Shown piece after piece: positions 7,915 through 17,812 of a stretch of DNA of 24,230 nt. Origin of the DNA: Paulinella micropora (Eukaryota > Cercozoa > Imbricatea > Euglyphida); contig BJOX01000354.1 of the NCBI GenBank assembly GCA_009731375.1, forward strand, positions 611,373 through 635,602, in the 5' to 3' direction. Position 1 is the stretch's first letter. Every line of letters starts with the position of its first letter. The notes beneath the pieces are model-generated. The model did not search any database. It was not told the DNA's origin and saw nothing but the letters and a program-made list of their open reading frames with translations. The translations under genes and the position numbers were made by a program.

Positions 7915-7955
<41 letters not shown>
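7714..7955 (+). repeat. (CA)n-(GA)n-(GAAA)n-(GAAC)n compound microsatellite
   Basis: CA repeats start four bases after the exon 5 donor. They change to GA at about 7791, GAAA at about 7839, GAAC at about 7888, then GAAA and GA again. They fill most of GST-like intron 5 (7711-8062). Confidence 0.9.
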
Positions 7956-8062
7956 CTTTATGCCAGTCTGCATCATGAGGTATTTGGGTGTGTTTATATA
8001 TGTTTTTTGTATGAATTCATGCCTGCCTGACTCTTTGTATGTATATATATGTATGTCTACAG

Positions 8063-8166
8063 GCCGCTAAGTACATGTTGGGTGAGCAATTCACGGTCGC
8101 CGACCTTTACCTCTGGGATGTCCTGACCCTCTTCCTCGGCATCGATGCCAACTGTCTAAACTCCAG
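8063..8166 (+). CDS. GST-like exon 6 (N-capping motif)
   Basis: The acceptor CTACAG ends at 8062. The frame reads AAKYMLGEQFTVADLYLWDV, then LTLFLGIDANCLNS. G-x-x-x-T-x-A-D is the N-capping box and hydrophobic staple of helix 6, conserved in most GSTs and needed for folding. This is the most diagnostic exon. It ends in phase 2 (AG, completed by C in the next exon) before GTAGGT. Confidence 0.9.
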
Positions 8167-8262
8167 GTAGGTAGAGGTAAGTAGGTAGGTAGGTAGGTAG
8201 GTGGTAGGTAGGTAGGTGCATAAGTATGATCGTCTACTATGTATCTGTATCCATTTATGTAG
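8167..8262 (+). repeat. (GTAG)n-filled 96-bp intron
   Basis: The intron begins GTAGGTAGAGG and is largely GTAG units, so the repeat unit itself contains the GT of the donor. The acceptor is TTATGTAG. Exons on both sides are in phase. Confidence 0.8.
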
Positions 8263-8440
8263 CCCCATCTTGTTGGAGTGGTTCAAGTATGTGGGCGCAC
8301 GTGCCAATATCCAGACCTACCTTTTGTCCGAGAAACGGCCGAAATATGCCAACTCGGACAGTGCGGCCTATGGAAATGCGCAGCGGCCCCAGCAGGACTC
8401 ATACCCAGTCGGGGCCAAGACGGTGTACCACGTCAGCTAG
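8263..8440 (+). CDS. GST-like exon 7, C-terminus and stop
   Basis: The frame reads SPILLEWFKYVGARANIQTY, then LLSEKRPKYANSDS, then a polar tail ending in YHVS and TAG at 8438-8440. P-x-L-x-x-W...V...P/A-x-x-x-x-Y-L-x-S-x-x-R matches the last GST helices. The tail after about KRPKY is longer than in most cytosolic GSTs and has no recognisable targeting motif. Confidence 0.85.
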
Positions 8441-8728
8441 CAGCGGGCCGGCGGGGCCATGGCGCCTTTTTCTTTTTTTTCTTTTTTTCTTTTTTTTCTT
8501 TTTTTTCTTTTTTTCTTTTTCTTCTTCTTTTCTTTGTTGTCTGTGTTGTGCTTTCTTTTTTTTCTTTCTTTCCTCTTTCTTTCTTTCTTTCTTTCTATTA
8601 CATATTATCATTTTTTCTTATTCGTTACAAACTTTTGCTTTATCTGTCTCATTTTTCTTTACAAATTTTTACTTTTTTGTTTAATGTGTCTCCGAGAGGC
8701 TCTTTTAATATCTTCACTTCTTTCATTT

Positions 8729-8769
<41 letters not shown>

Positions 8770-8892
8770 CCTACTCATCCAGCCAAGGTGGCAAGTAGTA
8801 ATATTTTATGATATGTTTAGTAAACAGCAGCGGTTTTTTTTCTTTGATATTAGTCGAATTCAGCTTCTCTCTCTCTCCCTTCCCCCTCCCTT

Positions 8893-8949
<57 letters not shown>

Positions 8950-9426
8950 CNNNNNNNNNNCTTTTTTCATACTATATTTTTGCTCCTTAAAAAATAAAAA
9001 TAAAAAAAAATAATACTTTTTTAAAAAAAAACTTTTTTGACTCTACGCTTCATTTTTTTATCTCTTAGGTATCTCTTTGATACCACTTCCATTTTATCTC
9101 TTCAGCTTCCCACGTAATCCTACAAGTGGCAAGTATTTTCTTACTATTGCTAGTACTAGTTTTTACAAAACAGTGTTTGCGTAAAAGTACGTCGTTTTCC
9201 CACTCACTCCTTCGAGCCTCTCAATGGCAAGTTTCCCTAACTAAAAGAGTAAGTATTTTATTATTAATAAAACAGTGCTTGCGTTAAAAAGCCTACGGTG
9301 ATTGCGTAAAAATAAACAATCAAGTTCCTTCTGGAAAACTATATAATCAACTTTCCGAAACTTGAATCTGTAGCCTTCGGTGCCCGACTTGAAAAGTCAC
9401 CCTTATCTCTTGGGCATGACTTGAAA
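8441..9426 (+). other. Region downstream of the GST-like gene, T-rich then AT-rich
   Basis: Poly-T/TTTC stretches (8465-8600), a TC run (about 8732-8766), poly-C (about 8894-8946) into a 10-N gap, then AT-rich sequence with AATAAA at about 8993. No further gene seen. Phe/Ser/Pro-rich open frames here are low-complexity artefacts. The 3' UTR and polyadenylation site are probably in this stretch, but I cannot place them. Confidence 0.5.
8951..8960. other. Assembly gap (10 N)
   Basis: Ten Ns directly after a poly-C run. Confidence 0.95.
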
Positions 9427-9427
9427 C

Positions 9428-9489
<62 letters not shown>

Positions 9490-9548
9490 ACCCCCCCCCC
9501 CCCCACCCCCGCCACCCCCCCCCCCCCCCCCCCCCACCCCCATCCCCC
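9427..9548 (+). repeat. Poly-C tract
   Basis: About 120 bp of nearly pure C with a few A and G, ending at a gap. The poly-Gly frame on the minus strand is an artefact. Confidence 0.9.
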
Positions 9549-9558
9549 NNNNNNNNNN
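9549..9558. other. Assembly gap (10 N)
   Basis: Ten Ns directly after a poly-C run. Confidence 0.95.
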
Positions 9559-9692
9559 TACTAGCCTTAATTCAAAATCGAATAATCGAATGAGGCTGGC
9601 CGGCGGACTTTTCAAGAATGGGCGGCAGTAGCCTGCCGGGAGCAGCCTTGCAGTGAAGCAGGAGGGGGAGGAGGATATCATGCGCCGCCGAC

Positions 9693-9714
9693 CGCGGCTC
9701 GGACTCGAGCCGCG
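9693..9714. repeat. GC-rich 9-bp hairpin
   Basis: CGCGGCTCG at 9693-9701 pairs perfectly with CGAGCCGCG at 9706-9714 around a GACT loop. An alternative pairing GACTCG/CGAGTC overlaps it. It lies in unique GC-rich sequence (9559-9798) between the gap and the copia LTR. No gene is supported there. Confidence 0.5.
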
Positions 9715-9801
9715 AGTCGGGTACCGCCGTGTCTCGAACCTCGGTGATTGCTATGCGTTCCGGGAGGGCACGGTAATTGCCCGCGAGTGATTAATGACCG
9801 T

Positions 9802-10084
9802 TGTAATGTAATATTAATAACCGTTACTCCACCTAGTCAATTTACCGTTAATTTAGATAGTCTTAGTCATAGATTCATAGGCCGGACAGTTATTAATACC
9901 TTTATTACTGACAATGACACTTTCTAGAATATTCGCGAATCATAATCTGGAATGCCTAGAACCAAATGAGTATTACCATTCTGTTAAGGTCATTACATTT
10001 TGTATGACCCAAAGTTATTAAAAGTCTTTTCTTCTGTTATTCTTTACCCTTAGCGGGGTAGCTTCCCTAAACTCTGCGTTTGAG
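9802..10084 (+). mobile_element. Copia copy 1, 5' LTR
   Basis: It aligns along its length to the LTRs at 12905 and 20078, with many substitutions and a 4-bp deletion near 9867. It starts TGTAATGTA (all three copies share CGTTGTAATG) and runs at least to TTTGAG. The exact 3' end is unknown because the third copy runs into a gap there. The divergence makes this the oldest of the three LTRs. Confidence 0.8.
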
Positions 10085-10102
10085 AGATAGATTCCGTTGG
10101 TT

Positions 10103-12635
10103 ATGAGCCTTGACAAGGAGGCAAGCGTGCCGAAGCACGTATTGAGTCAAGTGCCCATATTCGAGGGCAACGACCAAAGCTTTTGGCCTTGGTCAAGCAA
10201 GTTTCAGAAACACATGCAGGGGGTATCTGTCCACGTGGCAGAGATGGTATATGTGGCATTGGCTGACCCAGCTAAAGCTAAAAAGGATTTTCCTTACGAC
10301 GAAGCAAGGGCTAAGACGGCAGAAGACTTAGAAGAGCCCGACACGCCCATAAGTGATAGTGAGGAAGAGTGAAGAGTCAGATGCCTCTCAGAGAGGAGGA
10401 CAGAGACCCCAGACAAAGAAAGAAGATATCAAACAGCCAGAAGGTTGGGATAAAATGACACAAAAGAGAGAGTGGAAAGAGAAAGAAGCGAGGAAGAAGA
10501 AAAGACTAAGTCGAAGACTACTTACAAGAAGAAAGACAGCTATCCGCAAAGAGAAGAAATATTATGAAAGGATGAAAGCTTAGCAGTTATGTCTATCTGT
10601 GGCCTTTTCCAAAGACAATGTATCTAACTTCCTGCGAACACAGAAGACGAAAGGACCATTGAAGAGTTGATAGCAGTAAGAGCTCAAATACGCAAATATA
10701 ACAACAGGAAATCTCGGGATGGCAAGCAGCAGCAAGAAACCAATCTCCTAATGGATAACAAAGGGAAAAGGGGAGATAATAAACCGGGACAAAAGACAGC
10801 TCCAAACTGGACACTCAAAGTCACGTGTTTTGGATGTGATGCCAAAGGCCATACCATGAGATATTGCCCGGTGATTTCGGAAAAGTTCCGCAAAGAAGGA
10901 AAAATGAAGCGGAATCAAACAGAAGACAAGACCACAGAACTGTTACAAGAAAAGAACGAACAAAAGAACAACTACAAAAACAAAAAGAAACCCTTTCATA
11001 AGAAAAAGAAAGCACTCACTTTGATAACAACCGACAACGACAAAAACGAAAACGAACAAAGTGACTCTGACACAAACGTTGCTTTAATCCACATGGGGCA
11101 CACTTATGATGAGAGCGATGATGATGACGAGGAAAGAGAAAAAGAGGATGAGCAACCAAGCTCACCACTCCACGAGTCTACAAGTCCCCAAGCCCTTTTG
11201 AACGATACAAAGACCACACCTAGGGTAGGGAATAGACGTAGTGAGAGTGGAGAAGGACGGGAAGTGCGGTTAGTATCCGCCACCTCACGATGTTCCCCAG
11301 TCACCCCTAACCCTAACGAAACTCCTTTGAGGCTTGAGAGTTCTTACGGAGTCACGCCTGACACAAAATGTGCAGGAATAAACAGACGCAAAAATCCGTG
11401 TAATGTTTCCGTTGAAAAATCAAAAGGAAAGGGAGTATACGAAAACCACGCGAAACGATTATCTTATGCGAGGTACTGCGGATATCACGCCACACAAGAC
11501 CCAAATTACCCGGAATTGGATTTGTCCGTAAGTCCCGTGTTGCGTGCCCCCAAATCTCCTTATTACAGACGAGCGAGGTTTTAAAGCTGCGGCATTGGAA
11601 GTCTCATAAAATTTCACAAAGACTCGTTTTCGGGGAATTTGAAACTTTACGTGACACCAAAATTTCCACAAGTCCACAAGTTTCGCAAAATATTCCGCAA
11701 CCACCACATGAGAAAAAGTTTAGCAAACATAATCCATTTTCTAGTCAGCGGACCGGCCAGAGCAAAGAAGGGAGTGAAGAGAGTGGAGTGGATGAGGGAG
11801 AGCAACGACTTGGGCCCACTTCTGCCAACAATTTCAGTAACCAAGTAGGTCTCACCTCACAACAACTCCAAATCTCTAGTTCTAGACCAATCACAGCACT
11901 CCCACCAACACAAACAACAAACACACAACTCATCAACCCTCCCGTCATCACCTTCAAAGATATAAATGAAATAGCTAAAACGTTGATGAATGAGTGCGTG
12001 AGGGGAATGAATGGAGAAGTGATGCGTGTTGTGAGCGGCGAGCTAGAGAGAGATGACTTTTTGACTGACATAGTAAGAGCAATAGAAGGAGTGTACTTGG
12101 ATAGAGCAGTCAGACAGAGTCCAATCACTACACCTCCACAAATCACAGAAGAGGGAGAGTGAGGGTAGAGGAGAGGGAGAACTAGAGACAGAAACAGAGA
12201 CAGAGACAGAAAGGGAGAGAGAGCATGTGTTCATACATGTGAGAAAAAGAGTGATGAAAAAGAGAGACATGACAGTACAGGATAGTGGAGCAAGCACAGA
12301 CATATCATGCAGAGAAGACAGATTGATGGATGTCGATGAGATAGACCCGGTAGAGCTTCTGACAGGTAATGGAGAGAGGGAGTTGAGTAAGTCAGGAAGA
12401 GCTAGGCTGACAGTGATAGAGGGGAAAGGAAGGCCTAAAGCAGTAGAAAAGAAGATGTTACTCGACACTACCTTGCCAGTTAGCATAGTCTCTACAGGAC
12501 ACTACCTTGCCAGTTAGCATAGTCTCTTCAGGACAGATGGACCACAAACACAACAGATCAGTCATCCACCAAAACGGACAGTTAGTAATACTCAAACACC
12601 CCATCCACATTAACGAGAGTGACATATTAGTAAGG
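10103..12635 (+). pseudogene. Copia copy 1: broken gag-protease region
   Basis: Collinear with 13210-16047 of copy 2. It starts with the same gag opening and has the CCHC knuckle (CFGCDAKGHTMRYC, about 10828-10869) and the aspartic protease site DSGAS (about 12281). Damage: a frame change near 10368, others in the basic region, a 348-bp deletion after 10674 relative to copy 2 (a multiple of three), a frame break near 11570-11600 and a stop near 12160. There is also a 34-bp tandem duplication at 12466-12533. Homology ends abruptly after 12635, so integrase, RT, RNase H and the 3' LTR are missing. Non-functional. Confidence 0.85.
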
Positions 12636-12846
12636 ATGCGTTGATAGGAGAATCAGGAGGGATGTAGATAGATAGTGGTTTGGCTAAGGCATGAGTCTGG
12701 AAACCTGGTATTAATGATAGGATTTCTGGGTGCGTGACACCTATTATAGATATAAAGGTGTATTCCCACAGCTCCCATTCTTTCCCATGATCATACTTAG
12801 GCGTTTCCAGCCTCATTTTGACTAAGTCAGAGTTATTAGATGCCAT
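12636..12846 (-). pseudogene. Possible gag start of another retroelement (minus strand)
   Basis: An ATG at 12846 (minus strand) opens about 70 codons containing TPKYDHGKEWELWEYTF and IGVTHPEILSLIPGF. The aromatic-rich opening resembles the start of Ty1/copia-type Gag proteins, but it is unlike the plus-strand elements here. The frame is cut off where it meets copia copy 1 at 12636. Recognition is weak; it could be an unrelated host open frame. Confidence 0.35.
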
Positions 12847-12904
12847 ATTAGCGTTTCAAAGGGCGGAAGGTAGGAGAAACCTCGACTACCAAATTTGCTT
12901 TCGT

Positions 12905-13191
12905 TGTAATGTACTATTAATACCCGTTACTCCACCTAGTCACTTTACCGGTAATTTGGATAGTCTTAGTAATAGGCAAGTTCATAGGCCGGACAGTTAT
13001 TAATACCTTTATTACTGACAAGGACACTTTCTAGAGTATTCGCGAATCATAGTCTGGAATGCCTAGAATCAAGTGAGTATTACCATTCTGTTAAGGTCAC
13101 CACATTTTGTGTGACCCAAAGTCATTAAAAGTCTTTTCTTCGGTTATTCTTTACCCTTAGCGGGGTAGCTTCCCTAAACTCTGCGTTTGAG
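12905..13191 (+). mobile_element. Copia copy 2, 5' LTR
   Basis: 287 bp align without gaps to the 3' LTR at 20078-20364, with about six differences by eye (roughly 98% identity). It starts TGTAATGTACTATTAATA. The true end lies between 13191 and the putative primer-binding site at 13204. Both LTRs contain TCTTTACCCTTAGCGGGGTA near the end. Confidence 0.9.
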
Positions 13192-13203
13192 TGATAGATT
13201 ACT

Positions 13204-13216
13204 TTGGTTATGAGCC
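13204..13216 (+). promoter_or_regulatory. Putative primer-binding site overlapping the gag start
   Basis: TTGGTTATGAGCC lies just inside the 5' LTR and resembles the initiator-Met tRNA half-site common in copia elements (TGGTATCAGAGC-like). It is conserved in copy 1 at 10097-10109. The gag ATG at 13210 is inside it. Confidence 0.45.
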
Positions 13217-16146
13217 TTGTCAAGGAGGCAAGCGTGCCAAAGCACGTATTGAGTCAAGTGCCCATATTCGAGGGCAACGACCAAAGCTTTTGGCCTTGGT
13301 CAAGCAAGTTTCAGAAGCACATGCAGGGGATATCTGTCCACGTGGCAGAGATGGTATCTGTGGCATTAGCCGACCCAGCTAAAGCCAAAAGGGATTTTCC
13401 TTACGACGAAGCAAGGGCTAAGACGGCAGAAGACTTAGAAGAGCCCGACACGCCCATAAGTGATAGTGAGGAAGATGAAGAGTCAGACACCTCTCAGAGA
13501 GGAAGACAGAGACCCCAGACAAAGAAAGAAGATATCAAACAGCCAGAAGGTTGGGATAAAATGACAGCAGAACAAAAGAGAGAGTGGAAAGAGAAAGAAG
13601 CAAGGAAAAAGAAAAGACTGACAAAGTATGAAACAACAAGAAGAAAGACAGCTATCCGCAAAGAGAAGAAATATTATGAAAGGATGAAAACTTTGCAGTT
13701 ATGTCTGTCTGTGGCTTTTTCCAAAGACAATGTATCTAATTTCCTGCGAACACAGAAGACGAAAGGACCCATTGAAGAGTTGATAGTAGTAAGAGATCAA
13801 TGGGGAGGCATTTCCGGAGCAGGTAGGTACATGTTAGAGGAAGAGTTTGAGAGAACGAGACCAAGGGCAGGTCAGAGGTATGTAGACTGGCTAAATGAAT
13901 TTCTCGCAAAGAAAATCCAGCTTGAAAGTTTACGTGGGGCGCCATTTTCCGATGAGGAAGCAAAGAGAAAGCTATTTAAGAAATTGCGCTACCATCCAGC
14001 TTTCGGGGATAAATTTCAGGTGGACCACTATGATCTCCCGGCCAGACTAAGACCAAATTTCTCGGAACTATGCGAAGCATCTAGGGAAAGATGGTTAATG
14101 TGGGAAGAAAAAGAAAGACGTAACAATTTCCGTGAGAGAAAAACTCAAATTCGCAAAGACAACAACAAGAAATCTCGGGATGGCAAGCAGCGGCAAGAGA
14201 CCAATCTCCTGATGGATAATAAAGGGAAAAGGGGAGACAATAAACCGGGACCAAAGACAGCTCCAAACTGGACGCTCAAAGTCACGTGTTTCGGATGTGA
14301 TGCCAAAGGCCATACCATGAGATATTGTCCGGTGATTTCGGAAAAGTTCCGCAAAGAAGGAAAATTAAAACGGAATCAAACGGAAGACAAAGGCACGGAA
14401 CAAGAAAAGAACGAACAAAAGAACAATTACAAAAACAAAAAGAAACCCTTTCATAAGAAAAAGAAAGCACTCACTTTGATAACAACCGGCAACGACAAAA
14501 ACGAAGACGAACAAAGTGACTCTGATACAAACGTTGCTTTAATCCATATGGGGAACACTTATGATAAGAGCGATGATGATGAGGAAGAAAGAGAAAGAGA
14601 TGACGAGCAACCAAGCTCACCTCATCACAAATCTACAAGTCCCCAAGCCCTTTTGAACGATACAAAGACTACACCTAGGGTAGGGAATAGACATAGTGAG
14701 AGTGGAGAAGGACGGGAAGTGCGGTTAGTATCCGCCACCTCACGATGTTCCCCAGTCACCCCTAACCCTAACGAAACTCCTTTGAGGCTTGAGAGTTCTT
14801 ACGGAGTCACGCCTGACACAAAATGTGCCGGAATAAACAGACGCAAAACACCGTGTAATGTTCCCGTTGAAAAATCAAAAGGAAAAGGAATATACGCAAA
14901 TCACGCGAAACGATTATTTTATGCGAGGTACTGCGGATATCACGCCACACAAAACCCAGATTATCCGGAGTTGGATTTGTCGGTAAGTCCCGTGTTGCGT
15001 TCCCCCAAATCTCCTTACTACCCAGACGAACGAGGTCTTAAAGCTGCGGCATTGGAAAAGTCTCATAAAATTACGCAAAGACTCGTTTTCGGGGAATTTG
15101 AAACTTTACGTGACACCAAAATTTCCACAAGTCCACAAGTCTCGCAAAATATTCCGCAACAACCACGCAAACATAATCCATTTTCTAGTCAGCGGACCGG
15201 CCAGAGCAGAGAAGGGAGAGAAGAGAGTGGAGTGGATGAGGGAGAGCAACGACTTGGGCCCACTTCTGTCAACAAGTTTGGCAACCAAATAGGTCCCACC
15301 TCACAAACACTCCGAATCTCTAGTTCTAGACCAATCACAGCACTCCCACCAACACAGACAACAAACACGCAATCCATCAACCCTCCCGTCATAACCTTCA
15401 AAGATATAAATGAAATAGCTAAAACGTTGATGAATGAGTGCGTGAGGGGAATGAATGGAGAAGTGATGCGTGTCGTGAGTGGCGAGCTAGAGAGAGATGA
15501 CTTTTTGACTGACATAGTAAGAGCAATAGAAGGAGTGTACTTGGAGAGAGCAGTCAGACAGAGTCCCATCACTACACCTCCACAACTCACAGAAGAGGGA
15601 CAAGGTGAGGGTAGAGGAGTCTCTGAGGGTGAACTAGAAACAGAGACAGAGACAGAAGGAGAGACAGAGCATGTACTGATACATGTGAGAAAAAGAGTGA
15701 TGAAAAAGAGAGACATGACAGTACAGGATAGTGGAGCAAGCACAGACATATCATGCAGAGAAGACAGATTGGCGGATGTCGATGAGATAGACCCGGTAGA
15801 ATTACTGACAGGTAATGGAGAAAGGGAGTTGAGTAAGTCAGGAAGAGCTAGGCTGACTGTGATAGATGGGAAAGGAAGGCCTAGAGCAGTAGAAAAGAAG
15901 ATGTTACTCGACACTACCTTACCAGTTAGCATAGTCTCTACAGGACAGATGGACCACAGACACAACAGATCAGTCATCCACCAAAACGGACAGTTAGTAA
16001 TACTCAAACACCCCATCCACATTAACGAGAGTGACATATTAGTAAGGGGAAGATTAACTAAGAGTATGATATATAGATGGGATGACGAATATGATGAACC
16101 ATTGAAAGTCAACGAAAGATATGATCCTTTCGCAACAAGGGGGTAG
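13210..16146 (+). CDS. Copia copy 2 Gag-protease polyprotein
   Basis: 978 codons from the only in-frame ATG upstream of the conserved gag motif (VPIFEGNDQSFWPW). Domains: gag N-terminus (about 1-50), acidic patch (85-100), a long charged, partly helical gag core (110-310), CCHC zinc knuckle CFGCDAKGHTMRYC (from about residue 360) for RNA binding, a Lys-rich then acidic low-complexity region (395-470), a unique linker, and a retropepsin-type protease with DSGAS (Asp about residue 840). The end reaches the pre-integrase segment. The frame stops in a G run at about 16138-16144, where integrase continues in another frame. The protein is long for copia Gag-PR, mainly because of the linker. Gag forms the particle and the protease matures it. 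Confidence 0.9.
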   Translation: MSLVKEASVPKHVLSQVPIFEGNDQSFWPWSSKFQKHMQGISVHVAEMVSVALADPAKAKRDFPYDEARAKTAEDLEEPDTPISDSEEDEESDTSQRGRQRPQTKKEDIKQPEGWDKMTAEQKREWKEKEARKKKRLTKYETTRRKTAIRKEKKYYERMKTLQLCLSVAFSKDNVSNFLRTQKTKGPIEELIVVRDQWGGISGAGRYMLEEEFERTRPRAGQRYVDWLNEFLAKKIQLESLRGAPFSDEEAKRKLFKKLRYHPAFGDKFQVDHYDLPARLRPNFSELCEASRERWLMWEEKERRNNFRERKTQIRKDNNKKSRDGKQRQETNLLMDNKGKRGDNKPGPKTAPNWTLKVTCFGCDAKGHTMRYCPVISEKFRKEGKLKRNQTEDKGTEQEKNEQKNNYKNKKKPFHKKKKALTLITTGNDKNEDEQSDSDTNVALIHMGNTYDKSDDDEEERERDDEQPSSPHHKSTSPQALLNDTKTTPRVGNRHSESGEGREVRLVSATSRCSPVTPNPNETPLRLESSYGVTPDTKCAGINRRKTPCNVPVEKSKGKGIYANHAKRLFYARYCGYHATQNPDYPELDLSVSPVLRSPKSPYYPDERGLKAAALEKSHKITQRLVFGEFETLRDTKISTSPQVSQNIPQQPRKHNPFSSQRTGQSREGREESGVDEGEQRLGPTSVNKFGNQIGPTSQTLRISSSRPITALPPTQTTNTQSINPPVITFKDINEIAKTLMNECVRGMNGEVMRVVSGELERDDFLTDIVRAIEGVYLERAVRQSPITTPPQLTEEGQGEGRGVSEGELETETETEGETEHVLIHVRKRVMKKRDMTVQDSGASTDISCREDRLADVDEIDPVELLTGNGERELSKSGRARLTVIDGKGRPRAVEKKMLLDTTLPVSIVSTGQMDHRHNRSVIHQNGQLVILKHPIHINESDILVRGRLTKSMIYRWDDEYDEPLKVNERYDPFATRG

Positions 16147-16207
16147 AAAGGGAGGGAGGCCCCACAAATGACAACAAAAAGGAGATAAGTAAGCATGAAG
16201 TAAATAA

Positions 16208-17812
16208 GAGAGAGAGAAAGAATTACACGTAGATATAGTATTATACGAAGCTTACCCCAGAAAGTCAGACAAACCTAGAAAGATAGGAATCAAGCTTTTT
16301 CACTATGCCTGTGGGCATTATGGGTTAACAAAGATGCGCCTATTGGCAAAAATTTTGAACATTAAGTTAGTTGGTGACGAGAGCGATGTGAGATTTTGCG
16401 AATCTTGCATGATAGGAAAGTCTAAACGTTTGCCACGTTTTGCAGTTAATACAATAGAAAGAGCCCAAAAGCCAGGTATAATTCTACACATAGACACATC
16501 AGGACCGTGGGCAACTAGATCAATAGGTGGTAAACGGTATAAATTTTCGGTCACCGACGACTACTCACTGTTCATTCTTGACTTTTATTTAGCCCATAAG
16601 AATGAGTTTGTAGATTGCTTAAAACAAGCTGTAGCCTTTTATGAGAGACAGACAGGAAACAAAGTAAAAGAAATTTGTGCATATCAAGACTTTGATATTC
16701 CGGAGAAAGTCATTAAGTGGTGGAAAAATATTCGCTTTATTTGGAAAACTTCCACGACAAACGATAAAGACGGGAATCCTATTGCGGAAAAAGTGCGTGA
16801 TATTACGGCGGGGCCTGCACGAGCAATGAGATATCACGCTAAATTACCGCCGCAATTCTGGGCAGAATTAGAACACGCAGCAACAACCATTCACAACATA
16901 CTACCGGCAATTCACGGGGAACGCAAAGGAATTTCGCCTTATGAGCAGCTGTTAGGTAGAAAACCAACACTCTTTCATTTAAAACCAATAGGATGTATGG
17001 GTGTGTTACATATACCTAAGACTAAAGTGCGGAAGGGAGAGTACAGAGGGAAAAAGGTGATGCTAGTAGGATATGATCTATTTCGGGAACTATACCGCGT
17101 ATGGGATGGTAAGAAGATAATTTCCGGAGTGAGAGATGTGAGATTTAATATTCACAAAATCGGTAAACAAGCTCATCCTCCTAAACTAGTGTCGTGGGAT
17201 AATGATGACTCTGAGGGGGAGAATGAGAATGAGAGCGAGCAACCACACACATCTCCACAAGCGTCACCACCCCAATCACCACCCCAATCACCACCTCAAT
17301 CACCTAAGTCACCGCACAACGTCAACAACGACCACCCAACAACACACTTTGATGAAGTTGAGGGGGAGACAGAGAATGTTGATATCGATGCGAATGAGAA
17401 TGAGCATGAAAATGAGCATGTGGAGAAGAATACATTGGATCACAAACATACACGCCTACACACAAGTCCAGAGCCACATTATCCACAACAATTACCCCCA
17501 GAGCACAAGATCAAGCCACAAGAGCATACAAATGAACAAGATCCAACAGATCCACTAAAAATACATGAAAGAAGAGCATACGAAGAAAAATCACCACCAT
17601 CTAAGGGATTAACGTGGGAGCAGAGTCAGAGAGTAACGGAGAGTAACATAATCCCCGGTAAAAGGCAGCGCAAGGCAGTAGAGAGATTTACCCCTAGCAA
17701 TGAGCCCAAGAGAGAAAAGAGAGAGGCTCAAGAGCTAATAGGTAAGGTAGTAAGAGTGCCCGCGCGTGCATGGGGAGATGGATGGGCGAAGAAAAAGTAC
17801 GGTGAGGGATAG
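16208..17812 (+). pseudogene. Copia copy 2 integrase (frame-broken from Gag-PR)
   Basis: Open from 16208 with no proper start; further frame changes separate it from 16146. It shows the HHCC zinc-binding site (HYACGH near 16301, CESC near 16397) and a catalytic D-D-E set at HIDTSGP (Asp 16493), AYQD (Asp 16688) and IAEK (Glu 16787). The spacing is D-x32-E, slightly shorter than the usual 35. LPPQFWAE and NILP follow, as in copia integrases, then a GKKVMLVGYD region and a charged C-terminal tail with a PPQS tandem repeat (about 17268-17305). The frame ends at TAG 17810-17812, but the same frame resumes after it. Confidence 0.85.

Larger units (their letters stand above)
3109..8440 (+). other. 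Split glutathione S-transferase-like gene (seven exons)
   Basis: Seven exons with AG acceptors and GT donors give 47+53+66+74+63+104+178 = 585 nt, exactly 195 codons with stop. Order: YEDV and a Trp (end of an N-domain strand), [11 protein letters not shown] (helix 3 of the GST N-domain, where family members have S-x-A-I-x-R-Y-L), the all-helical C-domain including LPAHLSRFAHIL, and YMLGEQFTVADLYLWDV, which carries the conserved GST N-capping region (G-x-x-x-T-x-A-D). A polar tail of about 30 residues follows. The family conjugates glutathione to electrophiles or isomerises prostanoid-like substrates, usually in the cytosol. The sequence best resembles sigma/mu-type enzymes. The first GST strand, with the catalytic Tyr/Ser, and the GQLP-type cis-Pro segment are not seen, so the 5' end is incomplete or rearranged. 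Introns are 96-1831 bp and mostly simple repeats. Confidence 0.8.

Noticed and set aside
7556-8070. His/Thr, Arg/Glu and Lys/Glu frames
   Set aside because: Read through CA, GA and GAAA repeats of an intron. Only the first codons of one frame belong to GST exon 5.
9715-9760. Second tRNA-like B box (minus strand GGTTCGAGAC)
   Set aside because: No A box at a suitable distance and no acceptor pairing.
14761-14776. CCCTAACCCTAACG inside copia gag as a telomere seed
   Set aside because: Two units only, in frame and conserved in both copia copies, so it is coding sequence.
15189-16196. 335-codon minus-strand frame
   Set aside because: Antisense shadow of the copia Gag-protease frame with no domain of its own.
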